DNA of 64,000 nucleotides from Mytilus californianus (Eukaryota; Mollusca; Bivalvia; Mytilida; Mytilidae). Within the stretch, counting starts at the first letter, position 1. Each line of letters starts with the position of its first letter. Below, one piece after another: positions 44,598-56,600 of the stretch. The translations under genes were made by a program, and so were the position numbers. The notes under the pieces were generated by a model. That model was not told where the DNA came from. It made no database searches and saw nothing but the letters and a program-made list of their open reading frames with translations. Location of the stretch: the NCBI RefSeq assembly GCF_021869535.1, contig NW_026262723.1, forward strand, positions 84,384,324 through 84,448,323. The letters run 5' to 3'.

Positions 44598-45164
44598 AGA
44601 TGTTGGTTTTTTTTACAATTTTCTATACAGCTTGATGTCATTGATTTTGCGATGAGTTATATACTTGATAACATACTTAATAGTAAATACAAGTAAACTT
44701 TTTGACCTGTTGATTCAATTTGTAATGTATTTTTGTTATATAATGTTTACTTATTTAGTGTTATATCTCGTCTCACTATTTTTAATATATAACACCTTTG
44801 ATAAGTGTTTGGTATGACGATAGATTGTCACTTCTGTTCTCGTACTATGAACATTTTGTAAAAAATATTTCCGTACTCCATGTATACCTTACAACAAAAT
44901 TATTTTTATTTACCTGTTTACGTTATTTTATTTGGCGGCATTATTTCCAAGGTTATGGTTATCTTTCTGATATTGTTTTACATCTCACCGCCCTTTTTTT
45001 TTTATTAATTTTGTAATTACATTGTGTCATAGATCAAATTTATTCGTTCAGTGTATGCTCATTTGTTTTTGTTAATATGTCTTTTGATTGAGTTAAGCCA
45101 TTTCAATTGATATTTTATAGTGTGTCTTTCTATGTTGTGATGTTACACTATTGTTTCAGGTTAG
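44598..45164. other. Gene-free stretch
   Basis: No gene supported. T-rich DNA with a short frame (44798-45016) of no recognisable content. Confidence 0.35.
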
Positions 45165-45498
45165 GGTGAAGGTTGGTCTTATTAATTCGTTTCAACCCGC
45201 TGCATTAGTTTGCACCTGTCCTAAGACAGGAACCTGATGTTCAGTGGTTGTCGTTTATTGATGTGATTCATAAGTGTTTCTCGTTTGTTATTTTATTATA
45301 TAGATTAGAATGTTGGTTTTCCTGTTTGAATGGTTTTACACTAGTCATTTTGGGGGCCCTTTATAGCTTGCTGTTCGGTGTGAGCCAAGGCTCCGTGTTG
45401 AAGGCCGTACTTTGACCTATAATGGTTTACTTTTACAAAAGTGACTTGGATGGAGAGTTGTCTCATTGGCACTCATAATACATCTTCTTATATCTATT
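45165..45498 (-). repeat. Family A, second subfamily, reverse copy
   Basis: Read on the minus strand it follows 28491-28775: 'aagatgtattatgagtgcca', 'gagacaactctccatccaag', 'gagccttggctcacaccgaa', 'aagctataaagggccccc' and 'caggttcctgtcttaggaca'. Confidence 0.7.
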
Positions 45499-45710
45499 TG
45501 TGTGTAATATAATAAATGGCAATCGTGCTGTATCAGCCACCCGTGATGATATCGATAACAGTCTCGGGTTCAAAAGCTAGATCAAACCCCTATTCTGTTT
45601 GACATCACGTCATCGATATCAATAACGGTTGTAAAAGACTTTATCAAACTCCTAATCTATATTACGATATTCTAGATTAAGAATATCATATGAATTTTTA
45701 CAAAATCCCA

Positions 45711-45787
45711 CACCGTATCAACCCTCAACCAATATAATCCCGCGAGCAGACCTCTTGGGATTATATTTGTGTATCGAGTTGATACGG
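45711..45787. repeat. Short inverted repeat
   Basis: 'ccgtatcaac' and 'aatataatccc' are mirrored by 'gggattatatt' and 'gttgatacgg' around a loop of about 16 nt. It could be the end of another small element. The short frames at 45755-45955 and 46187-46378 are unrecognised. Confidence 0.45.
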
Positions 45788-46554
45788 CTCCAATACTGGA
45801 AAAGTCAAATGATATTCTCTATCTATTATAATATCGTACAACTGATGAATAATATTAAAAAAGAAAAGATATTGCAACGAAAACTTTGGAACCGCATCAA
45901 ACTCCGTAAAGATTCTTATATTCCTTCTTTAATTTGCACTGAAACTGTCGGTTAAATTATAACAGTTTTTGTTATGTATGTTTACACGTTTTGTTCTGTT
46001 TCGTGTTGTTATCATTCTTGATCTTTGTTCGTTAATGCAAAGGAAAAATCTTTTCTCAATCTAGTAGTCAAGATTCTAGTGTCGTCTTCAACTTGCAGTG
46101 AGGTGATGGAGTAATCCCTATGCCTTTGGTTCCTGTATCATGAATGTAGAGAAATTGTTACATGGCATCCATCCATATTTGCATTTTTGGACCTTATTAT
46201 AAAATCTCAAGCCACTACCTTCATTAAATTGCACAGTACTATTGCAGCAGCAGTTAGAAACAGGCATATCTCAATAAAGGAAACAATCGTTGAAAAGTAT
46301 CAGAAATATACGAGAGGAGAACTCAGCCACCGAGATTATGTTTGTATCATGAGTAACAAATTCCAGCCTTTAATATAATTGTATTGTCTGTATGTTCTCC
46401 GCCGGGGTAAAATGTCGGTTCAAAACCCAGATAAAGGAGGAAGGTTTTTTTTTAAATTGTAAACTTTATATTTTGCGCAAATGATTAACACGATTTAACA
46501 CGAATTATCATTGATATGGTCATGATTATGAATTAACTGATCACAAAACATTGG

Positions 46555-46735
46555 TTTTTTTTTAAACTAAGGATTTTCTACCCCAGGAATAGATTACCTT
46601 AGCTTTATTTGACAAAACCTTTTGGAATTTTTGGTCCTCAATGCTCTTTAACTTTGTACTTTATTTGGCCTTTTTTATTGGTCGTTACTGATGAGTCTTT
46701 TGTAGATGAGCGCGCAAAGTTTTAATCCTGGTATC
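46555..46735 (+). mobile_element. Family B (hammerhead) element, plus-strand copy
   Basis: 'accttagctttatttgacaa', 'tcctcaatgctctttaactt' and 'gatgagtcttttgtagatga' match the complement of the 42-kb copy. The ribozyme region at 46681-46720 has CTGATGA and both stem II strands (GTCT, AGAT). It then lacks most of the GAAAC box ('gagcgcgc'), so it should be inactive. Confidence 0.6.
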
Positions 46736-46859
46736 TATGATGAATTTATTAACAAGAGTGCACACGCTGAAATGTCTCGCCTGTTTTATTTATCATTGAA
46801 TTTAGGTAGATTGAACGTTTTGCAAGAAGTATCACATAAAGTTAAAATTATCAATGTTC

Positions 46860-47800
46860 TATTAAAATGTAGTAACCAACAGATGAACCATGCCTGACAG
46901 ACATTTACACTTTACAATTATTTCATATAAAAAAATAACTATAGTGGTCATATCGCTAATAAAACCAGTAAACAGATCAAACCACAAAACTTTATCATTA
47001 AGCAATGAACCATCAAAATGAGATCAAGTTCAAATGAATCCTTCCAGACAACATGCACACATTAAAATCGTTCGATACACCAATCATAATTGACCTATTG
47101 CATGAAATATCTGAGAAATAGACCAAATAACAAAAACTAAACATTGTTCAATGAACCATGAAAATGAGGGCAAGGTCAGATGAAACATGTCAAACGGACA
47201 TGTACACCTAACAATCATTCCACACACCAAATATAGTGGCCTACTTACTTAAAGTATCTGTGAAATAGACCAATCCACACAATCTAAACATTGTCCGATG
47301 AACCATGAAATTGAGGTCAAGGTCAGATGAAACCTGCTAGTCGGACATGTACAACTTACAATCATTCCATACACCAAATAAAGTTAACCTAATGCTTATA
47401 GTTTGAGAGATATGGACTTGATCACGGAACTTTAAACTGATCACTGATCCATGAAATGAGGTCGAGGTCAGGTGAACCCTACATGACGGATATGAAGACA
47501 GAGCAAGGAATCCATATACCAAATATAGTCATCATATTACTCATACTAGGTAAGTATTTCACTAGACAAAAAAAAATTGTTCAAGAAGTCACTGAACCAT
47601 GAAAATGATATCAATAACAATGGACATATGACATACGGAAACTTCGTAAGATAAGGTATCTGTATACAAGGTATGAAACATAAAGGTCTTCTACTTTCTG
47701 AAATATAAAGCTCTAAACATATAGTTTACGCCGCCGGATAGTAATACCTATGTCTCGCATTCTGGGACTTATGTCGCAAGCGAGACAAAAACTAGATGCG
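46860..47800 (+). mobile_element. Tandem-repeat element, about 147-bp period (pearl-like)
   Basis: 'tgaaccatgaaaatgaggtc'-type starts lie at about 47005, 47151, 47298, 47445 and 47593, so about six diverged units of 146-148 bp. The right flank has 'atgtctcgcattctggg' and 'gcaagcgagacaaaaa', an inverted pair that occurs beside such arrays in mussel DNA as I recall it. Bivalve pearl/CvA/MgE elements share this design of short tandem cores inside a nonautonomous element. The assignment is inference. Confidence 0.5.
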
Positions 47801-48269
47801 TAAACGTAGCATTGGCAAAATTTGGTTGTGGTTCAAAAAGACACATTTTTTGCGTGAAAGGATTTCTGCAAAAGGTTCATGGAAAGTCTTTTTTTTTTAG
47901 TTTTTTTTATTTAAGAGACCTATATGTACATTTATATTTGAAATGTCAGTCCGCATGAAGTAACTCCTTTTAGTAAACAGCATTTGCTTTTAGGATTTGT
48001 GTGTTATACTGGGTGTATTGCTCTTTTGATACATTCCGGTCATTAAAAGTTGGGTTCGGAAACCCCTTACAAAACATACATTTTTGAAAGTCAAACTGAC
48101 CAAGCAAATAACTGTATACAAATCTTTTTTTTTATAGCGTTTCTGTCTTGCTTAATATTTTTACAGTAATTTAAGCTTATTTCAACCTTCACCTTCTATA
48201 GTAAAGCATTTCATTTCTATAATTCAATTTCAACTGGCTATCCGCCTAATGAGGAAGACATTACAAACA
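47801..48269. other. Gene-free stretch
   Basis: No gene or clear repeat seen before the PLE direct repeat. Confidence 0.35.
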
Positions 48270-48628
48270 TTTCCCTCGGTTTTATGTGAGGTTCGTGTTG
48301 CTCAGTAGTTAGTTAATTATTGGGTTTTGTAAAATTGATGTTTGTCTTTTCGTCGTTTTTATAGAGGTTTTTTGTCATGGCGTTGTCTGTTTGTCTCCGA
48401 CTTAGGACTTTCGATATCCCTTTGGTATATTTTGCCTCTCTTTAAGCTCAATTTTGCCCATTAGGTATGACCAAAAAAAATGCACATCAAAATCTTACAA
48501 AGAGTTTACTTTTTTGAGCTGTAAAATGCATTTAAAATTTATTTATCTAGTTAATGCCGTACCTTTCCAACTTTCCTTGTGCACAAGTGTACTCACACAA
48601 ATTTTCTTCAGTTTGGCATTGCACCTAA

Positions 48629-50158
48629 CTTATATGTACACATACACAGCCATGTTCAGTTCTCCTTAAAGACATTTTGGATTTTGATGACTCTGAACAA
48701 CACTGTCTCATTTCGAAATGTGGAACAAATGGATGCAAAACTTGTGAAATTTTAATAACAGATGCTCAATTCACTAGCAATTTAAATAAAAAGTCTTATT
48801 TTACTAGAAGTTACGATGATCTGAATTGTAAATCTATAAATGTCGTCTACGGATTAGAATGTAACCTTTGCGGATTGGTTTACGTCGGTGAAACGAAAGG
48901 AAGGCTAAACAAACGTATGTGCGGCCATAGATCAGATATCAACCTCAATGCAAACGACATTCTGCACCAGCATTTTAATCAGCCTGATCATTCCATCGTT
49001 TCTATGACAGTTCGTATTATCGAAAAAATATACCACAAGACTAACAATCCTCAACTTGCAACGCCTCTCCGTAGACAAAAAGAGGACTACTGGATTCGAC
49101 AATTGGGAACTGGGACATCATATGGTTGCAATGACAAAATTGATGGTATAGGTATTCTATCTAGTCCTTCCTGTAGCTCGGTGAATGTGATGAATATTTT
49201 CAACTCTACTCCTCGACGTAGACGCAGTCATGGTCATCGTCATTATACATCACCTACTTTGCATGATGTCTCTATTAATGACTTGCTGCCATTTATACAA
49301 AAGCCGTTAGGTATTCATCACATTCGCACGAAACTTTATTCATTACCCCTTTCAAAACTTCATTCCCTGTTCAATTTATGTTTGGAAACCACTGTTACAA
49401 ACCCTCATTCAAACCAATACAAACTTACAGCTATCATTTCGGATATTGCATGTCACAGACTTTTCAAACCAGTTTGCATTGGAAAAGATGAAAAAGAGAA
49501 AAGATCTTTTCTTAAACTTTCCTTTGCCAACAAAGGTCTCGATGGCGTCAACTTAGACAATATCCTTCATCATAAATTAGTTCAGTCGAAAATACCTCTT
49601 TATTTTAAAGATCAGTCTGTACCAATAATTTCTTCTATCTATACCAAACCAATTGCAACTAAAATTTTCAATTACAAACACGTTTTGCAGGATTTTAACA
49701 TTGACGACTTCAAGTCTAAACCTCCTGATTGTACCTGTGCTAGTTCCCAATTTACATATAATCCGGCTGGCCACGTTATTACCGGAGACCTCAACATTGT
49801 CAATAACACTTCCCTGCGAAATTTGTTATCCAAAGGTACGAAATATCGTGAGCCTAAATCCATCAATTGGAAATACAACTTCAAAATACTGATGGATTCA
49901 GTCGAGGATTATGCCAGGCAATGGGCTAAACGCGAGAAAGAAGACGTAGATACTCTTTCCGAATGGATCAAGGCTGTGAGGTCGTTGATACAAATCCGAA
50001 TTAAGAAACTAAATGGGTCTATCAATACCCACGCTACGTCAATTTTTAAAGACCCAAATGTTGCAAAGTTCTTGTCCTACCTCCATGACAAATATGTTGT
50101 TTTCCCCGCAGATAAAGCCCCAAACAACAATATTTTGTGTGTAAATATCATAACATAA
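48629..50158 (+). pseudogene. PLE 5' part: GIY-YIG nuclease and linker region
   Basis: The frame is open from a stop at 48626 and has no good ATG before the nuclease, so the true start is upstream or lost. A Cys cluster (KCGTNGCKTC) is followed by the GIY-YIG module: 'INVVYGLECNLCGLVYVGET' carries the GIY-like VVY, a CxxC and the YIG-like YVG, then a conserved arginine helix, paired histidines (HQHF..DH) and 'RRQKEDYWIRQLGT'. The CxxC plus two histidines suggest a zinc-binding insert. The middle 300 residues are the PLE linker ('CTCASSQF', 'HVITGDLNIVNN', 'GTKYREP'). The frame is lost near 50128-50136, where one base is missing, and homology continues in the next frame. The element was recently intact: I see no other break. 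Confidence 0.8.
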
Positions 50159-51441
50159 CTTGCTTGATAAATGAATTAGGTATTGACAATTCATTTGGAA
50201 ACCCAACATATACCCTCACGACACTTACCAAAGAGGAAATCCTGAATAATCATAGGTCTGTTCTATGTTCCTTTGGAATTTCAACCAAAGATGAAGAACT
50301 GGATCTTCCATCCCTGTATTGGATACCTAAACTACATAAGTGTCCTTACAAACAACGGTATATTGCTGGGTCTTCTAAGTGCGTCACGAAACCTCTTTCT
50401 AAATTATTAACATCTATTTTATCAGCAATCAAAGCCGGGCTCCAAAGTTATTGTGAAACTGCCTATTCTAGAGGTGGCGTGAATCAGATGTGGATACTTA
50501 AAAATTCCAAAGATCTTTTAGAGTACATACAATCTAAGACTCTCTCATCTTGCAATAGTATTAAAACATTTGACTTTTCTACACTTTACACAAGTATTCC
50601 CCATTCCAAACTAAAAGACAAATTGAAAGAGTTGGTATTACTTTGTTTCATTAAAAAGAATGGCGAACGTAGATACAAGTATCTTGTCTTGGGGAGGATT
50701 AAATCCTACTTTGTAAAGAATCACTCTGATTCAAACAAAAAATTCTCTGAAACTGACATTATCAAGATGCTTGATTTCTTGATTGACAACATATTTTTTA
50801 CGTTTGAAGGACGTGTTTTTCAACAGACTGTCGGAATTCCAATGGGAACCAATTGTGCCCCTCTTCTTGCCGACTTTTTTCTTTATTATTATGAGGCTGA
50901 CTTCATACAGGAACTTCCTAGGAAGAAAGATAAGAAGTTAGCAATATCCTTCAACTTTACGTTTCGCTATATAGATGATGTTCTCTCACTAAATAATACA
51001 AAATTTGGTGACTATGTTGAACGAATCTATCCCATCGAACTAGAGATAAAGGATACTACAGATACAGTTAAGTCTGCCTCATATCTTGACTTACATCTAG
51101 AAATTGACAATGAGGGTCGGTCGAAAACAAAACTTTACGACAAAAGAGATGATTTCAGCTTCCCAATTGTGAACTTTCCATTTCTATGTAGCAACATTCC
51201 AGCAGCGCCTGCATACGGAGTATATATCTCCCAATTGATACGATATTCCCGGGCTTGTATTTCCTATCATGATTTCCTTGATAGAGGATTGCTGCTCACA
51301 AGGAAGCTATTAAACCAAGAGTTCCAAATGGTGAAGTTGAAATCATCCCTTCGTGAATTTTACGGACGCCATCACGAGTTGGTTGACCGTTATGGAATAA
51401 CCGTTTCACAGATGACATCGGATATGTTCCTTATGTCGTAA
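50137..51441 (+). pseudogene. PLE 3' part: reverse transcriptase
   Basis: This frame is the continuation of the previous one after a single-base shift, so no separate gene start exists here. The motifs in order are 'SLYWIPKLHKCPYKQRYIAG' (fingers), 'FDFSTLYTSIPH' (first metal-binding aspartate), 'FQQTVGIPMGTNCAPLLADF' (motif B) and FRYIDDVL with the catalytic aspartate pair. The thumb with 'SYLDLHLEID' and the typical ending 'REFYGRHHELVDRYGI' then follow. No GIY-YIG domain follows it, which confirms the permuted order. All catalytic residues of the polymerase are present, but the frameshift upstream disables this copy. Confidence 0.85.
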
Positions 51442-51742
51442 CTACAATACACTTCCCTTTTCACGAATGTGACCTACCGAATTAGACTATTTCCCGGATT
51501 TGTAATAACATAAGCAACACGACGGGTGCCACATGTGGAGCAGGATCTGCTTACCCTTCCGGAGCACCTGAGATCACCCCAGTTTTTGGTGGGGTTCGTG
51601 TTGCCTAGTCTTTAGTTTTCTATGTTGTGTCATCTGTACTATTATTTGTCTGTTTGTCTTTTTATTTTTGGCCATGGCGTTGTCAGTTTGTTTTCAATCT
51701 ATGAGTTTGACTGTCCCTCTGGTATCTTTCGTCCCTCTTTTA

Positions 51743-52130
51743 TATATGAGTTATATCTGTACTTTTCTCTTCATATCGTTGAAACGGTAAATCATTTCAT
51801 GAAATAGTTTATTATGAGTATTTGCATTTGCATAAGAGAAGTTACTTTTTTCACATTTTTATTGTCAAAACGGAAACAAAAAAGTTGTGTTGATGGAGAA
51901 ATCTGATACGAGCATACGTATTTTTATAAGCCAAGAATTTCCTCTACTGTTACTTTATTTAGGGATAGATTAAAACCTTTCAAATGGGGAGTACTGGTAG
52001 TATGATAATTTTAATACCCTTTCTGTTTATAAAAGAGGATAATTATAAGAAATGAGGCATTTTTTCTTTAATGAAGACTTGTTATGTTAGTTTTTTTCAA
52101 ACTTATACATTCTTTCGAAATTTAAGTTTA
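51743..52130. other. Gene-free stretch
   Basis: No gene or clear repeat seen between the PLE tail and the duplicated block. Confidence 0.35.
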
Positions 52131-52630
52131 GGTATAAGTTTTTTTTGGAAAGTAAATTCTTTTAATACACATGTAGGAGGGTTGAGCATATTATCAACTT
52201 ACCAAAGAAGTTTGTTATATTCTTGGTGTGAAATACTACATAATTTCCCGAAAAAGTAACTTCGTACAATTTTTGCTTGTTCTTCACTATTTTCTGCCAA
52301 CTCGAAAATTTAATAAATTGAAGGGTTCCTCTTACTCAAGCATTAGCCACTGAATGTAAACAGTTTCCGTGCCAATGTTGAAAATATGACCGATTGTATC
52401 TTAAAAAAGTCCACTAGCGAAGGTATAGGGAAAATACGAAAGGTTAGTCTAAATATTCTTGTAGCAAATTGGTAAATTGTAGAATCGCATGACAATCAAA
52501 TCTATACCTATAACCTGACACCAAATCATGGTACAAAGCTTATTTGCCGTGTCGTTTCATTTTCATTTCTCTCTTTCCTGCTTACACTCAATACAAACCG
52601 ATAGGAAATAAGTTGCATAAGAGCAAACTT
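52131..52630 (+). repeat. Duplicated block, related to 17637-18462, empty of family A
   Basis: It has the same landmark order as the 17.6-kb block. Here 'ttcattttcat' runs straight into 'ttctctctttcctgcttaca' (about 52556-52585), the unoccupied form of the family A insertion site. Confidence 0.65.
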
Positions 52631-53089
52631 GCATTCAAGTTTGTATTATTCTATTACCAATGTAAAAAAATAGTGAGCCCTTATTTCATTGTCATATTAC
52701 AGTTGGAAGGATGAGAAAATCAGGTAGGATTCAATGATACAACTACAAATGTAAGCCTCTCTAATGCTTGTCCAAATGTGATTTTTTTGTTTAAATTAAA
52801 ATAAACTTATACTTGTGAATACTTAGCAACTTACAAATGAATATCATGAAATTGATATAGTTTGATTTTTGTCTTAGTTAATTATGTATACATTTTTTTA
52901 TCTTGCGGAACTACAGATTTCATCTGATTTTCTCTATTTTAAAATTATTGAAGGGACTCAAACCAAACAAAATTTTACGACGAAATTTCTAAGTTAAAAC
53001 TGTATTATGCAAACAGCTTAAGTAAAAAAAAAAGTGGAGTTTCCTTATCGTAAGCTAAGTGATTCTTGAAAAATCGTAGAAACAGGTGC
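52631..53089. other. Gene-free stretch before the 84-bp array
   Basis: No gene or clear repeat seen. Confidence 0.35.
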
Positions 53090-53609
53090 GTGAACCAACC
53101 TTTATTTATATTAAAAACAACCATACCTTGTCAGAAACAAATTTTTAAAGTAAATTTTATGTCGGTACCTCCTCAGAACCAACCGTTTTTTACAGTAAAA
53201 ACAACAATACCAGGTCAGAACTAAATTGTATAAGTAAACTTTATGTTGGTACCTCCTCCGAACCAATCTTTATTTACAGTAAAAACAACCATACCTTGTC
53301 AGAACAAGATTTTTTAAAGTAAACTTTATGTTGGTACCTCCTCAGAAACAACCTTCATTAACAATAAAAACAAGAAACCTTTGTCAGAGTCAAATTTTCT
53401 AAGTAAACTTTATGTTGGTACCTACTAAGAACCAACCGTTGTTTACAGTAAAAACAACAATACCTTGTCAGAACTAAATGTTCTAAGTAAACTGAGTGTC
53501 GGAACCTCTTCAGAACCAACCATTATTTACAGTAAAAACAACCATACCTTGTCAGAACTAAATTATTTAAGTAAACTTTATGTCAGTACCTCTCACAACC
53601 AACCATTAT

Positions 53610-56600
53610 TTACAGTAATAGCTACAATACCTGGTCAGAACTAAATTTTTCATAAGTAAACTTTTTGTTGGTACCTCCTCAGAAACAACCTTCATTTACA
53701 GTAAAAACAATAAAACATTGTCAGAGTCAAATTTTCTAAGTAAACTTTATGTTGGTACCTACTAAGAACCAACCTTTATTTACAGTAAAAACAACAATAC
53801 CTTGTCCGAACTAAATTTCCTAAGTAAAATTTATGTTGGTACCTCCTCAGAACTAATCTTTATTTATAGTAAAAACAACCATACCTTGTCAGAACCAAAT
53901 TTATAACTAAGCTTTATGTCAGTACCTCCTCAGAAACAACCTTTTTTTACAGTAAAAACAACAATACCAGGTCAGAACTAAATTTTATAAGTAAACATTA
54001 TGTTGGTACCTCCTCAGAACCAATCTTTATTTATAGTAAAAACAACAATACCTGGTCAGAATTTAATTTTATAAGTAAACTTTATGTTGGTACCTCCTCA
54101 GAAACAACCTTTATTTACAGTAAAAACAACAATACCAGGTCAGAACTAAATTTTATAAGTAAACATTATGTTGGTACCTCCTCAGAACCAACCTTTATTT
54201 ACAGTAAAAACAACAATACCTTGACAGGACCAAATTTTCTAAGTAAACTTTATGTCAGTACCTCCTCAGAACCAACCGTTATTTACAGGAAAAACCACAA
54301 TACCAGGTCAGAACTAAATTGTATAAGTCAACTTTATGTTGGTACCTCCTCAAAATTAGTCTTTATTTACAGTGAAAACAACCATATCTTGTCAGAACTT
54401 AATTTTCTAAGTAAACTGAGTGTCGGTTCCTCCTCAGAACCAACCGTTATTTACAGGAAAAACAACAATACCTTGTCAGAACTAAATTTTCTATGTTAAC
54501 TTTATGTCGGTACCTCCTCAGAACCAACCTTTATTTACAGTAAAAACAACAAAACCTTGTCAGAACTAATTTTTATAAGTAAACTTTATATCGGTACCTC
54601 CTCAAAACCAACCTTAATTTACAGTAAAAACATGAGTATCTTGTCAGAACCAAATTTTCAAAGTAAACTTTATGTCGGTACATCCTCAGAACCAACCTTT
54701 ATTTATACTAAAAACAACCATACCTTGTCAGAACTAAATTATTTAAGTAAACTTTATGTCAGTACCTCTCACAACCAACCTTTATTTACAGTAATAGCAA
54801 CAATACCTGGTCAGAACTAAATTTTTCATAAGTAAACTTTTTGTTGGTACCTCCTCAGAAACAACCTTCATTTACAGTAAAAACAATAAAACATTGTCAG
54901 AGTCAAATTTTCTAAGTAAACTTTATGTTGGTACCTACTAAGAACCAACCTTTATTTACAGTAAAAACAACAATACCTTGTCCGAACTAAATTTCCTAAG
55001 TAAACTGAATGTCGGTACCTCCTCAGAACCAACCTTTATTTACAGTAAAAACAACAATACCTTGGCAGAACTAAATTTTCTAAGTAAACTGAGAGTCGGA
55101 ACCTCCTCAGAACCAACCATTATTTACAGTAAAAATATTAATACCAGGTCAGAACTAAATTTTATAAGTAAACTTTATGTTGGTACCTCTTCACAACCAA
55201 CCTTTATTTACAGTAAAAACAACAATACCTTCTCAGGACTAAATGTTCTAAGTAAACTGAGTGTCGGAACCTCTTCAGAACCAACCATTATTTACAGTAA
55301 AAACATTAATACCAGGTCAGAACTAAATTTTATAAGTAAACTTTATGTTGGTACCTCCTCACAACCAACCTTTATTTACAGTAAAAACAACAATACCTTC
55401 TCAGGACAAAATGTCTTCAATAAACTTTATATCGGTACCTCCTCAGAACCAACCGTTATTCACAGTAAAAACAACAACACCTGATCAAAACTAAATTTTC
55501 TAAGTAAACTTAATGTCGGTACCTCATCAGAAACAACCGTTATTTAAATTAAAACAACAAACCCTTGTCAGAACAAAATTTTCTAAGAAAACAGATTGTC
55601 GGTACCTCATCAGAACCAACCTTTATTTACAGTAAAAACAACAACAATACCCTGTCAGAACTAAATTTTCTAAGTAACCTTTATGTCAGTACCTCCTCAG
55701 AACCAACCTTTATTTACAGTAAAAAAAACAATACATGGTCAGAACTAATTTTTTTAAGTAACCTGAATGTCGATACCTCCTCAGAACCAACCTTAATTTA
55801 TAGTAAAACAACCATACCTTGTCAGAACTAAATTATTTAAGTAAACTTTATGTCAGTACATCCATACAACCAACCTTTATTTACAGTAATAGCAACAATA
55901 CCTGGTCAGACCTAAATTTTTCATAAGTAAACATTATGTTGGTACCTCCTCAGAAACAACCTTCATTTACAGTAAAAACAATAAAACTTTGTCAGAGTCA
56001 AATTTTCTAAGTAAACTTTATGTTGGTACCTACTAAGAACCAACCTTTATTTACAGTAAAAACAACAATACCTTGTCCGAACTAAATTTCCTAAGTAAAC
56101 TGAGTGTCGGAACCTCTTCAGAACCAACCATTATTTACAGTAAAAACAACAATACCAGGTCAGAACTAAATTTTATAAGTAAACTTTATGTTGGTACCTC
56201 CTCAAAACCAACCTTTATTTACAGTAAAAACAACAATACCTTGTCAGGACAAAGTGTGTTCAATAAACTTTATATCGGTACCTCCTAAGAACCAACATTT
56301 ATTTACAGTAAAAACAACAATACCTTGTCCGAACTAAATTTCCAAAGTAAACTGAGTGTCGGAACCTCTTCAGAACCAACCATTATTTGCAGTAAAAACA
56401 ACAACACCTGATCAAAACTAAATTTTCTAAGTAAACTTTATGTTGGTACCTACTAAGAACCAACCTTTATTTACAGTAAAAACAACAATACCTTGTCCGA
56501 ACTAAATTTCCTAAGTAAACTGAGTGTCGGAACCTCTTCAGAACCAACCATTATTTACAGTAAAAACAACAATACCAGGTCAGAACTAAATTTTATAAGT

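Larger units (their letters stand above)
48270..51742 (+). mobile_element. Near-complete Penelope-like retroelement with N-terminal GIY-YIG nuclease
   Basis: Two related direct repeats bound it: 48270-48445 upstream and 51545-51742 downstream ('ggttcgtgttgc', 'catggcgttgtc', 'ccctttggtat'). This fits the pseudo-LTR habit of PLEs, although the upstream copy is diverged. Between them the nuclease part precedes the reverse transcriptase. That is the reverse of canonical Penelope and matches the Naiad/Chlamys groups described as permuted PLEs. Tails of this family are scattered at 597, 12165, 25240 and 25508. Confidence 0.8.

Noticed and set aside
54978-55484. Longest open run (168 codons) in the 84-bp array as a gene
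   Set aside because: Neighbouring units are cut by stops and indels, the starts are internal ATGs or alternative codons, and nothing marks an exon. Kept as a repeat, with coding ancestry left open.
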